Of a stretch of 31,655 nucleotides of DNA, positions 19,229 through 28,093 are shown piece after piece. The notes below the pieces were generated by a model, which saw nothing but the letters and a program-made list of their open reading frames with translations, had not been told where the DNA came from and searched no databases. Origin of the DNA: a virus; IMG/VR virus record IMGVR_UViG_3300006751_000074, positions 1 to 31,655 of that record. One strand, 5' to 3'. A program made the position numbers and the translations under genes. Position 1 is the stretch's first letter; each line of letters begins with the position of its first letter.

Positions 19229-21937
19229 CTATGCAGCCTCGAACGATTCGCCCGAGGTCCACTCGGTATGTTTGCTAATCATATCGGCCAGCATGGGGCC
19301 GGCGCTGCGATCGGAGCCGATCACAGTGGCGCCGCCCATATGGATATTTATAACCCGCGAGGGCTCGTCGCCGCCGCCGAGTTTCGGAGCCGCCCGGCGC
19401 GCTGCCGGTGGTTTACTCGCAGAGCCGCCGGCCGCTGCGGCCGCTTTACCGTAAGCAATGGCGGCCGCCGTATGCAAAGCGCCGCCGACGAAATCCAATC
19501 GAGCAAACGAGGCCAACGCCGCCGCGCCCTCGAATAACGCGAGGATTTTCGCTTTGTTTTTTTCTGAGCTTGCGAACGCGCTGCCGACGCGGCCCATTGC
19601 ACTAATTGCGCCAGGCGCGGCCGCTGCAACGGCGTTCCCTGTCGACTCACCGGCTGCTTTCATTTCGTCGAAAACCTTTTTCGACTCATCCCACCCGCGC
19701 CGAAAATGCCCCAGCGCCTCGTTCATTTGCCCGGCAAACCCTACGCCAACCTGCGCCGCGAATGCTAGGGAATCGCTGAAATTATCAAGCTGCGACTGTA
19801 CCATCCGCTCGCGCATTTGTTGCATGTTTTCTTGTATCTCTCGCGCGATTTCGAGCTGCCTGTCGCGCAGATCGGCGAGCGCGGCCTCGAACATTGTCGG
19901 ACCCTCGACCAGTTTATCGAGCGTGGATCGGGCGGCGCCGGCTGCGAGTTGTACCGCCCACTCGCGCGTTGCGTCTGCGGCCATTTGCTGAGTACGCGCG
20001 AGAGCCTCGGAAAGTTTGCCCTGTTTTAGTAGCTCCTCAGTGCCTCGGCTTTCCTCGTCGATCCGTAGCTTTGTACGGTTGAAAATAGAAAGCCGACCCT
20101 TTTCCATGATCGCCATTGTTTTACGCTCGCGCTCGGCGCGGTCGCGCGCTGCCTCGGCGAGTGTGCGCTCGTGCCGTTTCTGCGTTTCCCGTAAAGCCTT
20201 TTCCGCCTTAGACAAACCGCGCCGCGCTGTCGGCTCTTTCGGATCTTTGTCTGGATCTTTTTTCGCCTTGCCGATGCTCTCTAGCTCTTTTATGTCCTCG
20301 GCTAGTTGGTTCGCTTTCTCGCTGGCTGCCGTCATTTCCGCGTGTGCGTCGCCGAGCACGTGTATAAAATCGTCGGCGCCCGGGCCAGACGACCACGGGA
20401 ACACCTGACCGGTGACAACGAATTCCTCGACGGCGGCGAGCTTTTCGGCAGCGAGCGCGCGCGCAAGTACGAGCTGCGCTTTTGTTGCCGCGATTAACTC
20501 GAACCGCATTTCGGAAACTTGATCGGTATAACCTGAGCCGGCGCGCTCTGCGTGCCCGAGCGCCGCTTTAACTTTCTCGACTGCTACCGTTGTGTTTCCG
20601 ATAGCAAAGGCGGCCTTTGCCTGCGCGGCCGCGCTGTTCATAGAGCCGAAAGCCTCGTCCTGTAGATTTTCCACGGTTTCGAGGATCGCCATATTGTAGC
20701 CGACGCGCTCTAGCATGGCGCGCTCTATTGCGTCGGTGCCGTCCTCGCTCGACTCGGCTACCAGTTTCGTCTCTTTCGTTAGTTCCTCGTTTGCTGCGGC
20801 CGCCTCTTTCGCGCCGGCGCCGTATCCGCGTAGCACATTCGGCGCCGAGTTGCCGAAACCCTCGAGCGCCTCGGTTGCCTCGACAATGTTCCCAACCATG
20901 CCCGCCGTAAATAGGTTCGCGAAAAAACTTTCCTTTAGTTCCTTATTAAGCGGCCCCTGCATCATCTCGATCGTTTTGGCCAGCTTTTCCAATTCCTCGT
21001 TTGTTAGCCCTGCGCTATGGATGGAGTCTCGAAACGACGACTCGGAGATCACCCCATATTGAAACGCCTGCGCTTGCATCAATAGAAAACTCTGGTTTAC
21101 CTCGTGCCCGACGCCTTTCGTTGCCTTGCTGATCTCGTGCAAACCCTCGGCGAATTGTTCTTGGAAACTCGAGATCATGTTATCCCACGCCGCTTGCTGC
21201 TGCTGTAGCTGCGTGGTTACAGAGTCGGACAGCTCGACGGAGCCGTAGATCTCGCGCATTTTCTCGGCTGCCTGATTAACTAAAACCGTGCGCTGCTGGT
21301 TTTGCGAGAGCCCCATACCGACCAGCCCGAGTCGGCGTTCTTCCTCTTTGAATATCTCCGTGAGGTTTAGCCGTACTTTTAGCGCCTCGAGCCCCTCGCC
21401 GGTTAGTTTCACAGACACAGACGAGAGCGACTCGAAAGCAGACACCGCAGAAATGCCGAGAGACTGCGAGGCTTTCGTCGCCAGCTCGGCAAACTGCACG
21501 ACGTCTTTCATTTTCATCCCAGACGACACGGCCGCCCGGCCGACTCGCATTAAGCTGGTGTCGTCTATGGTAAAGCCAGACGCCTCGCGGAGTTTCTGCA
21601 AAAACTCGTCGGCGTGAGGGACGGCGGCCTCGAATGCGGCGCCAATAGCCAGCGAGGCAGCGCCGGCCTTTGCCATTGCGAAACCAGATTGCAGCGCGCC
21701 GAATAATTTACCAGCGAGCCCGAGCGCCTGGTTTACGCCAGTAGCCACCACGGCCCACGATTCCTTAAGCCCCGACATTGCGCCGGCCATTTTCTCGGAT
21801 GATGCCGCCGCGCGGTTTGTGCCTTTAGATATGTCGTCGAGTTGCTCGTTTACGTTTGCGAGTAGCTGGCTAACCTCGTCCTGACCGCTTAGCTTAAGCC
21901 GTAGCTCTGCCTCGACTCCCCCGCTTCCCATTGCCAT
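19229..21937 (-). CDS. Tape measure protein
   Basis: 902 aa, the longest late gene after the 950-aa tail-tip gene, and placed directly after the tail chaperone pair as in siphophages. Long helical stretches dominate, with hydrophobic membrane-like segments near 65-105 (LGLAGKLFGALQSGFAMAKAG, ASLAIGAAFEAAV) and near the C-terminus (FEGAAALASF, ALHTAAAIAYGKAAAAAGG). A charged coiled coil lies around 560-640 (KAEKALRETQKRHERTLAEAARD). It sets tail length and is ejected with the DNA; at about 0.15 nm per residue a tail near 135 nm would be expected. Two starts are possible (ATG 21937, ATG 21931); the first has AAAGGA upstream. No lysozyme motif is seen. Confidence 0.85.
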   Translation of the reverse strand: MAMGSGGVEAELRLKLSGQDEVSQLLANVNEQLDDISKGTNRAAASSEKMAGAMSGLKESWAVVATGVNQALGLAGKLFGALQSGFAMAKAGAASLAIGAAFEAAVPHADEFLQKLREASGFTIDDTSLMRVGRAAVSSGMKMKDVVQFAELATKASQSLGISAVSAFESLSSVSVKLTGEGLEALKVRLNLTEIFKEEERRLGLVGMGLSQNQQRTVLVNQAAEKMREIYGSVELSDSVTTQLQQQQAAWDNMISSFQEQFAEGLHEISKATKGVGHEVNQSFLLMQAQAFQYGVISESSFRDSIHSAGLTNEELEKLAKTIEMMQGPLNKELKESFFANLFTAGMVGNIVEATEALEGFGNSAPNVLRGYGAGAKEAAAANEELTKETKLVAESSEDGTDAIERAMLERVGYNMAILETVENLQDEAFGSMNSAAAQAKAAFAIGNTTVAVEKVKAALGHAERAGSGYTDQVSEMRFELIAATKAQLVLARALAAEKLAAVEEFVVTGQVFPWSSGPGADDFIHVLGDAHAEMTAASEKANQLAEDIKELESIGKAKKDPDKDPKEPTARRGLSKAEKALRETQKRHERTLAEAARDRAERERKTMAIMEKGRLSIFNRTKLRIDEESRGTEELLKQGKLSEALARTQQMAADATREWAVQLAAGAARSTLDKLVEGPTMFEAALADLRDRQLEIAREIQENMQQMRERMVQSQLDNFSDSLAFAAQVGVGFAGQMNEALGHFRRGWDESKKVFDEMKAAGESTGNAVAAAAPGAISAMGRVGSAFASSEKNKAKILALFEGAAALASFARLDFVGGALHTAAAIAYGKAAAAAGGSASKPPAARRAAPKLGGGDEPSRVINIHMGGATVIGSDRSAGPMLADMISKHTEWTSGESFEAA

Positions 21938-22711
21938 GCTGTCGCGTCCTTTCGTTGTGCTCGTCGACTTGCGTCTCTAAATACCTTACACCCTCGACGA
22001 TCGCCGCCGTGTAACCATCGGGCCACAAAGGAGGCAATCCGCGCTGCCGATCTCTGTAAATATCAACAATGGCTTGACGCTGTGCGGAGCCAGGCGCGCG
22101 GGCCGCGTACCACATTGGGCAACGGTCAAACTCGATCCCGCCGAGCACATACACCGGGCGGGTCGAATCACAGCCTAACTCGCGGCGCAGGGCTGGATCG
22201 ACTTCGCAGATCGAGCAGTCGTACTGCCCTTTGTCATTCCAGCCTTTCGGGCCGCTTTGCGTCGCGACGAGGTAGAGGCTTTTTTTTGGCGCTCGTCCAA
22301 ACGTGACAACCGCCAGATCACCAGCGCCAACCATTGCACGGTTGCCCATGGGATTTGCTGCACGCATTCGAGCGACAACGCCTCGACACCCGAAAACATA
22401 GCGCGCGAAACCTCGAACCCTTCCCAGTTATCGACGGACACCAGCCCGAGGCGGGCCGTCGTGTAGGACAGGGCGACGTTGTTTTCGCGGCCTAGCTCCG
22501 CACATAACGCGATCTCATATTCTGACAGCGGACGCAACTCGAAAAACGTCGGAGGCTCGTCGGTCAAAACCAACGCGCCGACGTCGAGAGCCTCACAGGC
22601 GGCGTAATCGTTTAGCGCCTGCGCCGGTGTTTTATCCGCGTCGATAGACGGATCGCCAATCGAGATCAGTCTTACGCGGTCGGTTGTTCTTGTCAGATTA
22701 GGTAGCGCCAT
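21894..22711 (-). CDS. Tail assembly chaperone GT, made by programmed -1 frameshift
   Basis: The frame 22367-21894 is in the -1 frame relative to the 178-aa protein upstream and overlaps it by 193 bp, the arrangement of the lambda G/GT pair. Reading through the A8 run (22287-22280), CAA AAA AAA, then slipping back one base, gives ...RQKK-SLYLVATQSG..., a 272-aa fusion (144 codons of G plus 128). The T part is protein-like (CSICEVDPALRRELGCD, YVLGGIEFDRCPMWYAAR, YTAAIVEGVRYLETQVDEH). The zero-frame tail of G beyond the A8 is low in complexity. GT recruits tail tube and tape measure in lambda-like phages. It ends 44 bp inside the tape measure gene. Confidence 0.85.
22175..22711 (-). CDS. Tail assembly chaperone G
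   Basis: 178 aa from ATG 22711, with AAAGGA six bases upstream. The folded part is about 1-143 (PLSEYEIALCAELGRENNVALSYTTARLGL; VQWLALVIWRLSRLDERQKK). The last 35 residues beyond the slippery run are basic and simple (ASTSSRRKAARKAG...). Position between the tail tube and tape measure and the frameshift overlap identify it. Most ribosomes should make this short form. Confidence 0.8.
   Translation of the reverse strand: MALPNLTRTTDRVRLISIGDPSIDADKTPAQALNDYAACEALDVGALVLTDEPPTFFELRPLSEYEIALCAELGRENNVALSYTTARLGLVSVDNWEGFEVSRAMFSGVEALSLECVQQIPWATVQWLALVIWRLSRLDERQKKASTSSRRKAARKAGMTKGSTTARSAKSIQPCAAS
22280..22287 (-). promoter_or_regulatory. -1 ribosomal frameshift site (A8 slippery run)
   Basis: On the minus strand the codons CAA AAA AAA GCC hold A AAA AAA, an ideal slippery heptamer in the zero frame of G. 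Slipping back one base continues as AGC CTC TAC CTC in the T frame. The 10-bp palindrome CGTCGCGACG and a GCCT/AGGC pairing follow within about 35 bases and could stimulate slippage. Confidence 0.85.
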
Positions 22712-22721
22712 AGTTGATCCT

Positions 22722-23951
22722 TTACGTAATAGAGATCCTACAGTCGGTGTTTTGTAGCCCTGTCTCGCCGCCGCCGCCGACGTCCGAGTAATTCTCGCCA
22801 GCCGCCAGTTTTACGGTGGTACCGATCCGGCCCTCTTGATCCTCGGCGCTCGGGAATTCGAGTACGTGCGCCTGGCCAAAATAGATCCCGAACATTTGCG
22901 AGGCAGACGTGCCGGCAACCATTGAAAATTTAGCCACCGCGTCTGGATTCTCGAACCGCGCCGGCCACTGGTCAAGCTGTCGAAAAACCGAAAACTCGAG
23001 CGTCGGTTGACGCTGCACGACACTAAAAGATCCGATCCCCTCGCTGGCGTTCGGGTTGACGTTTTCAACTAGCTCGAGCCCGGCGTCGAAACTCATAGAG
23101 GAAACGCGGATCGTCGAGCCGGCCGAGGCGCCGTAAGCAATGCGCGCCGATGTCCACGCCTGCGGGTTTGCATAATTCCACTCGTAAGGCTGAGGCGATC
23201 CGCCTGTAGCCTCCGACCAACCAGCAACAGAAAAATCTATTTCCATAGTGATCAATCCTCGCGGTTCCATTTCAATACGCAGCCCGGAAACCTGGCAGCC
23301 GACGGCGGTAGTTTCTACGCTCTCGTGATCTGTATATTTCAACGTCCACGAGTTTTTGCCGCCGTCGTTCCAGTCGAGCCCGTCGGTAAGGTATGCCGTA
23401 GCGGATCCGAATATCTTATTCCCGGTTGGAGTCGAAACCGCTGTCTGGCTCATAGTCGCCTCGTCGGGCGTGGCGCCTGTATCGATCTCACTCATCCAAC
23501 CCATTTGACTACCATCGCTCGCCGTATTCCATACGCAGCCCTGTCCTTTCGTAAACTGCGAGAGATCGGTCGCCTTAAACGTGCCAGTCGTTGATCCGGT
23601 TTCCGAATCGGTGTAGCCGCCGGCCGTTGCGTTGCCGAGCGCCTGCGCGATAAATTGCGTTACTGGGTTTGTGTAAAATGTCGGGCCGCCAGACGGATCC
23701 GAGGTGCTCGACCCGTGGACGTAGACTTTAGCGGTTAGCGTGCCGTTTCGGGCGCCGGCGATCGGCGGTACCGTTGTAAGACCCGATCGCACATACACGT
23801 GCTCGATCGCTTCCCATGTTAGCGAGCTGCGGTCGATAGGCTCGACGAGCCGCAGCGGAGACATTGATCCGGTTGCCGCGCTGCCGAACGTGGTTTCGAG
23901 TTGGAAATCGAGGGTGCCTAAACCGTAAAGTTTGGGGTTTGTGCTGCTCAT
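22722..23951 (-). CDS. Major tail (tube) protein
   Basis: 409 aa, with GGAGC eight bases before ATG 23951. Upstream of the chaperone pair and tape measure, as for siphophage tail tube proteins. The N-terminus YGLGTLDFQLETTFGSAATG and repeated beta segments (GTLTAKVYVHG, ITMEIDFSVAGW, IRVSSMSFDAGLELVENVNP) fit a tube protein. It is larger than lambda V (246 aa), so it may carry an extra surface domain. No family was recognised by motif; the call is by composition and gene order. Confidence 0.75.
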   Translation of the reverse strand: MSSTNPKLYGLGTLDFQLETTFGSAATGSMSPLRLVEPIDRSSLTWEAIEHVYVRSGLTTVPPIAGARNGTLTAKVYVHGSSTSDPSGGPTFYTNPVTQFIAQALGNATAGGYTDSETGSTTGTFKATDLSQFTKGQGCVWNTASDGSQMGWMSEIDTGATPDEATMSQTAVSTPTGNKIFGSATAYLTDGLDWNDGGKNSWTLKYTDHESVETTAVGCQVSGLRIEMEPRGLITMEIDFSVAGWSEATGGSPQPYEWNYANPQAWTSARIAYGASAGSTIRVSSMSFDAGLELVENVNPNASEGIGSFSVVQRQPTLEFSVFRQLDQWPARFENPDAVAKFSMVAGTSASQMFGIYFGQAHVLEFPSAEDQEGRIGTTVKLAAGENYSDVGGGGETGLQNTDCRISIT

Positions 23952-23987
23952 TTGAAATGCTCCGTTTTTTCTAAATGCCTGAAATCA

Positions 23988-24446
23988 TTACGTAAAAGTC
24001 GGTTGATAAAGCGTGGCGACCATCACCTCGAGTAGCGCCACCTCGCCAGCCATGCCGCCCGGCGAAAAACTGGCAGACGTTACCAGCCGGCGCGACACGC
24101 CGTCGGGATAGTAATCGGCGCGCGTTAAAGCGTAGGCGATAGAATCTCGATCCTGAAGTGCTGCCTTTTGTACGGCTTTCGCGCTCGCTCCGAGTTGATA
24201 CGAGATCGACACAACGGCCGACGTCTCGATCTCTGTCCACTCGGTACGGGTGCCCATGGGGCCGACGAGGGAAAAGTCGCCGTCGACCGTGAGGCAGAAA
24301 ACCCGAGAGCGGCCGATCGCTCGCAGATCCTCGCCGTCGTAAACTTTGCCGTTATAAACGAAATCGCAGCGCCCCGAAATATCGGTTTCGGCGTCGACCG
24401 CTTTAACGCGCGTTATAATGTCCTCGAGCGCGTCGGCGACTGTCAT
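23988..24446 (-). CDS. Tail terminator/completion-like protein (152 aa)
   Basis: Overlaps the previous stop by four bases (ATGA). The size and place between connector and tail tube match tail terminator proteins. Sequence: a helix at the start (VADALEDIITRVKAV), strands with an ETSAVVSISYQLG core, and a final strand GEVALLEVMVATLYQP. This fits a small alpha/beta protein that caps the tail tube. Family not proven. Confidence 0.62.
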   Translation of the reverse strand: MTVADALEDIITRVKAVDAETDISGRCDFVYNGKVYDGEDLRAIGRSRVFCLTVDGDFSLVGPMGTRTEWTEIETSAVVSISYQLGASAKAVQKAALQDRDSIAYALTRADYYPDGVSRRLVTSASFSPGGMAGEVALLEVMVATLYQPTFT

Positions 24447-25357
24447 CGGCTAAACCTCACGCTGGCGATCTTTTTGCCGCGCTCGAGCGATCCGACGGCG
24501 CCGTCGTTCGATTCGTCGTATGTTCTATTGGTTGCGAGCGCCTCAGTAAGCGCGCGATCTGCGAGCGTCTGCGAGAGATCGAAATACGTTTCTGGGTTGT
24601 CTTGAAAATTGCCGGGCAGATTGCGCCCGACCGACGCCCAATTCGAGATCACGCGGCGAGCGATTGCAGGCTTAAAGCTAAATGGATCGATAAACTGATC
24701 CAGCTCGAAACCGCGCGCCACGATCGCCGCTTTTATATCATCGGTCGCGCGTGCTATGTCTTGCCGGAAATCCTCGCCGTGTGTCGATTCGCTGGCGTAT
24801 ATATCCGACGCCATATCGGTATATCCTTTAAGCTCTTCGGTCGACAGGATAATCGGCGGCCATACGCGGCGCACAATGTCGAACATGGTCGATGCCAGGC
24901 GAGTCTCGCCGCCTAACTCGTACGTCCATTCGACCCGATAGTTGCGCCCGCGCGTATCGCATAGCCCGGCCGCCACGGCGTAGCTGAGCCGGGTACCGAC
25001 AAACGTCGAGCCGGTGGCGTGCGTGTATTGTACCGGTGTAGAGATCGACGCGCTAACGCCGTCGGTTACAGCGGTAACGCGAACCCATTCGGCTTGTCCG
25101 GTTGCGTTCGTTATCAGATACGAGCGCCCCACCTCGATCGATGTCGTGGCCGCGAGGCTAACGTTCGAGGTGGTGCCCGCATACGCGCCGGCGTCGAGCG
25201 TGGTATTTACTGCGTCCACGCTCGCCGCCGTTGGCGCCAATAGTTCCGCGCTGCCGGGTTTGTAAAGCGCAATGGTCGCAGATGTCGGCCGACCGTCCAA
25301 CCCTAAAACGTCGAACGATAAAGTCCCGCCAATATCTACAACCAGAGCGCCAATCAT
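24443..25357 (-). CDS. Head-tail connector/adaptor-like protein (304 aa)
   Basis: ATG directly follows the capsid gene stop (TAA ATG). The first half is beta-rich with repeated small strand units (NTTLDAGAYAGTTSNVSLAATTSIEVGRSYLITN, VTAVTDGVSASISTPV). The second half is helical (TEELKGYTDMASDIYASE, EDFRQDIARATDDIKAAIV), resembling gp6-type adaptor helices. Position supports a role joining portal and tail. The beta part may be an added surface domain. Confidence 0.65.
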   Translation of the reverse strand: MIGALVVDIGGTLSFDVLGLDGRPTSATIALYKPGSAELLAPTAASVDAVNTTLDAGAYAGTTSNVSLAATTSIEVGRSYLITNATGQAEWVRVTAVTDGVSASISTPVQYTHATGSTFVGTRLSYAVAAGLCDTRGRNYRVEWTYELGGETRLASTMFDIVRRVWPPIILSTEELKGYTDMASDIYASESTHGEDFRQDIARATDDIKAAIVARGFELDQFIDPFSFKPAIARRVISNWASVGRNLPGNFQDNPETYFDLSQTLADRALTEALATNRTYDESNDGAVGSLERGKKIASVRFSR

Positions 25358-26251
25358 TTAACTAGCACCAGCGGAGCCTACCGCGCCCCTCCAGTCTGTG
25401 TAACCGTCACTCTGCACGAGACGATCCACGATCTGAAGATTGTCGCTCTGTGAGTCGACTTGCATCCGCGGGCTGGGGCCTTTTGCCACGTACTTGATAA
25501 AACTCGAGCCACCGGCGCCAGGCGCGCCGAGCAAATGCCAGGAGTCGTTATCGGTGATCTCGGGTGAGACTACGACAGTAAGACCCGGCCCGAGCACGTT
25601 AACCTGTAAACCCGAGCTGGTGTACTGAGAGCCGGCGATCTGTTTCGCGACCTGCTCGAGAGCGGGCGGCACCACGAGAACGGACGGATTAAAAGGCGCA
25701 GGGATACCATGGTGCTGCACCTGATTTCTGGCCACGGCGAACGCTGTGGCGAGTGCGTCGTGGTCTAGATCAAGGTGCAGCGCATTGTCCGCAGTACCAG
25801 CCGCAAGCGGATGGTCTGAGGCGTAGAGGAAAGATCCGTCGGGACCGGCGACAGAGTGGCCACCCGTTAGCACGGTAAAAGCCGAGGCGTTCATAAAGTC
25901 GCCAGCCGCTAAACCCATTTGCAAAACGATCCGCGCCAGATCGGAGCCGTCCCAGAAATGGGAAGCCAACGCACTGATGAAAATCGAGTTGCTCGCTTCC
26001 GTCATTGTAAAGGTTTTATTAAACGTTTCGGCGGCCGAGTTGCCGGCGTAGTCGTTGCCCTCGGTATGCGCCGCATAGGCTGGCACGCCTCCGAAACCTT
26101 TCGCTTCAACCGTTAGGGTTGACGCCTCGCGCACGTCGCAGAAAGCGGTAAAGCCGCCGTCCTCGAGCGCCTGGATCATTCCCGAATAAAAAATTTCACT
26201 GGCGGCGGGATCGAGTATGTCGCCCCAGTCCGACGTTTTCATAATTGCCAT
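25358..26251 (-). CDS. Major capsid protein (gpT-like, HK97 fold expected)
   Basis: 297 aa, with GGAG ten bases before ATG 26251. The pattern DGSFLYASDHPL, then a helix ending VQHHGIPAPFNPSVLVVPPALEQVAKQIAGS and VLGPGLTVVVSPEI, resembles Mu gpT-type major head proteins. It follows the scaffold-like gene and precedes the connector, as expected. There is no obvious N-terminal delta domain for cleavage and no protease gene, in line with assembly on a separate scaffold. It is the likely client of the phage co-chaperonin. Confidence 0.78.
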   Translation of the reverse strand: MAIMKTSDWGDILDPAASEIFYSGMIQALEDGGFTAFCDVREASTLTVEAKGFGGVPAYAAHTEGNDYAGNSAAETFNKTFTMTEASNSIFISALASHFWDGSDLARIVLQMGLAAGDFMNASAFTVLTGGHSVAGPDGSFLYASDHPLAAGTADNALHLDLDHDALATAFAVARNQVQHHGIPAPFNPSVLVVPPALEQVAKQIAGSQYTSSGLQVNVLGPGLTVVVSPEITDNDSWHLLGAPGAGGSSFIKYVAKGPSPRMQVDSQSDNLQIVDRLVQSDGYTDWRGAVGSAGAS

Positions 26252-26264
26252 ATTGCTCTAGCTC

Positions 26265-26720
26265 CTATTTGATACCTATCCGAGAGTCGACGGTCGACTC
26301 CATTAAATGACGCCCGCCGATCGGCGTGCTTTTCCGTGTCCGTCCGGTACGCCGGGCGTTATGCTCGGCGGCCTTTTGGGCGCGTAGTTTTTGATCCAAT
26401 TCGAGCGGCCGGCATAATACGATCTCGTTATCCGAGCGGCACGATTCTACATAGACTTGGCTGTCGGGTACTATCATCCAGCCGCGCGCCTTAAGGCTAC
26501 CGATCCGGCCCTCGCGCGTGGTGCGGTAATAGACGAAAAGATCGGGCCGATAGCCCGGCCCGGCGAACGCTTGCGGGTTTGGCGCGGCGGCGTTGTACTT
26601 GTCGATCGAGGGCGGATCGATAATGTCGGGATTATATTCGATACCGTGCTCGATTAGATACGCCTCGATCTCGCTGCGTGGTTGGGCCGCCTGCGGCGCC
26701 GCTTTGCTTTTCGTTGCCAT
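26265..26720 (-). CDS. Head-module protein of unknown role (151 aa)
   Basis: Starts directly after the scaffold stop (TAA ATG) and precedes the capsid gene by 13 bp. The N-terminus is simple and basic (ATKSKAAPQAAQPR). The middle contains DLFVYYRTTREGRIGSLKARGWMIVPDS, which looks like a small folded domain, and the end is arginine-rich (HNARRTGRTRKS). Place between scaffold and capsid suggests a minor head or scaffold-associated protein. Family not recognised. Confidence 0.62.
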   Translation of the reverse strand: MATKSKAAPQAAQPRSEIEAYLIEHGIEYNPDIIDPPSIDKYNAAAPNPQAFAGPGYRPDLFVYYRTTREGRIGSLKARGWMIVPDSQVYVESCRSDNEIVLCRPLELDQKLRAQKAAEHNARRTGRTRKSTPIGGRHLMESTVDSRIGIK

Positions 26721-27407
26721 TTACTTACCGTCCTTTTTCCAGGGCTGGCTACCGGTATCGAAACCGAATAGCCAACCGAAAGTTTTCCCCACTTGCGACT
26801 GTGCGCGCGCGCCGGGATCGACCCGCGCGGCGCGTAGCATTTTCGATTGTTCTGCCGTCCACTCGGAGCCGGCCAGCTTACCCGAGGCGCCAGGCTGTGG
26901 CGTCGTAAGGGTCGGCGTGCTGTGGAATAGCTCGGGCCGATCGGCTCGAAACTTATCAAGGTGCGCCCGGCTGTCGTCTGTCAAAAGCCCGACGTCGTTT
27001 AGCGCAATGTCTGGCGCGAGCGTGAGGTACAGCGGATCTTTTAGCCCGCCGGCGTAGTGTGCCAGCGTGGCGTTATTCTTAGCCTGCGAGGCTGTGCGCG
27101 CTAACTCCTGCGAGAGTTGCTCGGTTGCTGCGCGTTGCTTTTCCATTTCGGCGGCCGCGATTGCTTTGTCGCGTTCCTGCCCGGTCATTTGCGCGAGCTG
27201 TAGTTTTTCGAGTTTCGATTCTAACTCCTGCGCCCGCTTGATGCTCTGCGCGTACTTGTCGGCAGATACGCCCGAGGAAAGAGGCACCGACGGCGCCGGG
27301 GGGACAGTCGAAGGGATGCCCGGCGCCGCCGGCGCGCCGGGCTCTGCCGGCGTGTTCGGTGGGGTTGTTGCGTGGGTCGTGGTTGGGTCTGTGGTTTGAT
27401 CTGTCAT
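26721..27407 (-). CDS. Capsid scaffolding protein
   Basis: 228 aa. A proline/threonine/alanine-rich N-terminus (PNTPAEPGAPAAPGIP) is followed by a long coiled coil (about 49-110; AQELESKLEKLQLAQMTGQERDKAIAAAEMEKQRAATEQLSQEL) and a basic, aromatic C-terminus (TFGWLFGFD...PWKKDGK), where scaffolds usually bind capsid. Position before the capsid gene and coiled-coil content match phage scaffolds. Confidence 0.8.
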   Translation of the reverse strand: MTDQTTDPTTTHATTPPNTPAEPGAPAAPGIPSTVPPAPSVPLSSGVSADKYAQSIKRAQELESKLEKLQLAQMTGQERDKAIAAAEMEKQRAATEQLSQELARTASQAKNNATLAHYAGGLKDPLYLTLAPDIALNDVGLLTDDSRAHLDKFRADRPELFHSTPTLTTPQPGASGKLAGSEWTAEQSKMLRAARVDPGARAQSQVGKTFGWLFGFDTGSQPWKKDGK

Positions 27408-27433
27408 TGTGTACAGTTATCCTCGTTTTTAGG

Positions 27434-28093
27434 TTAGTTTGCAAGCATCGATCTATACTTCCGCACAACCTCGGCAAACTCGGCCGGGCTGAGCTGTAGC
27501 AAATGCCACGCGGGTTTTTTATCTCGGCGCTTTGTTCGGCCGACGGCTTTCGATTTTATACGGTTCGAGACTTTCTTTTTAACCTTACCTTTGCTGCGCG
27601 TGTCGGTGCGCGACGAGCCGGCAAAGTATACGGCGACAGCGTGCTCGATCTGGCGGATTATAAAAATCGTTTCTCGGTTTCCGCCATATTCGCTTTGCAT
27701 TCGTTGGCGCCCGCGTTTTAGTACCTTCTTGAGCTTGACGATCTTTAGCCCGGGCTGGCGCCATAGCCCGCCCGTCAGAAATCCGTCTTTGATCGCTTTG
27801 CGGCCCGAGCGCCGTTTCGCCTGTCCGTAATCGGTATAAAGTAGCCGCGTTTTCCAATTCCAGAAATGCACGCCAATGTTGCCCGTTTTGATCGTCGGAT
27901 GGTCCTGAGCTACCGACCACGTTTTCTTAGGGTTTCGCGCCAGGCTCGGGACCGGTTTCCCGTCCGCCTGTATTCCGCGATTCTTTACGCGCTTTCGGAT
28001 TTTCATAAACGCTTCCCGGCCCATGCGTAAAAAGGCGCGTTTATTGGGTAGCTTGATCTCGCGTGTCTTTTTCTGGATCTTGAATTTGAGCAA
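27434..28093 (-). CDS. Basic head/tail morphogenesis protein (219 aa)
   Basis: TTG 28093 directly follows the portal stop, with GGGGGA five bases upstream. Very basic (MLKFKIQKKTREIKLPNKRAF, KGKVKKKVSNRIKSKAVGRTKRRDKK). The part MGREAFMKIRKRVKNRGIQADGKPVPSL recalls the start of Mu gpG-like virion morphogenesis proteins (a helix, then DGKPW-like), but the match is weak. Position after the portal suggests a minor head protein. Confidence 0.62.
   Translation of the reverse strand: MLKFKIQKKTREIKLPNKRAFLRMGREAFMKIRKRVKNRGIQADGKPVPSLARNPKKTWSVAQDHPTIKTGNIGVHFWNWKTRLLYTDYGQAKRRSGRKAIKDGFLTGGLWRQPGLKIVKLKKVLKRGRQRMQSEYGGNRETIFIIRQIEHAVAVYFAGSSRTDTRSKGKVKKKVSNRIKSKAVGRTKRRDKKPAWHLLQLSPAEFAEVVRKYRSMLAN

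Noticed and set aside
22280-22367. Independent start of the T chaperone at 22367
   Set aside because: The segment before the A8 run only mirrors the G gene in another frame; the frameshift fusion explains the frame fully.
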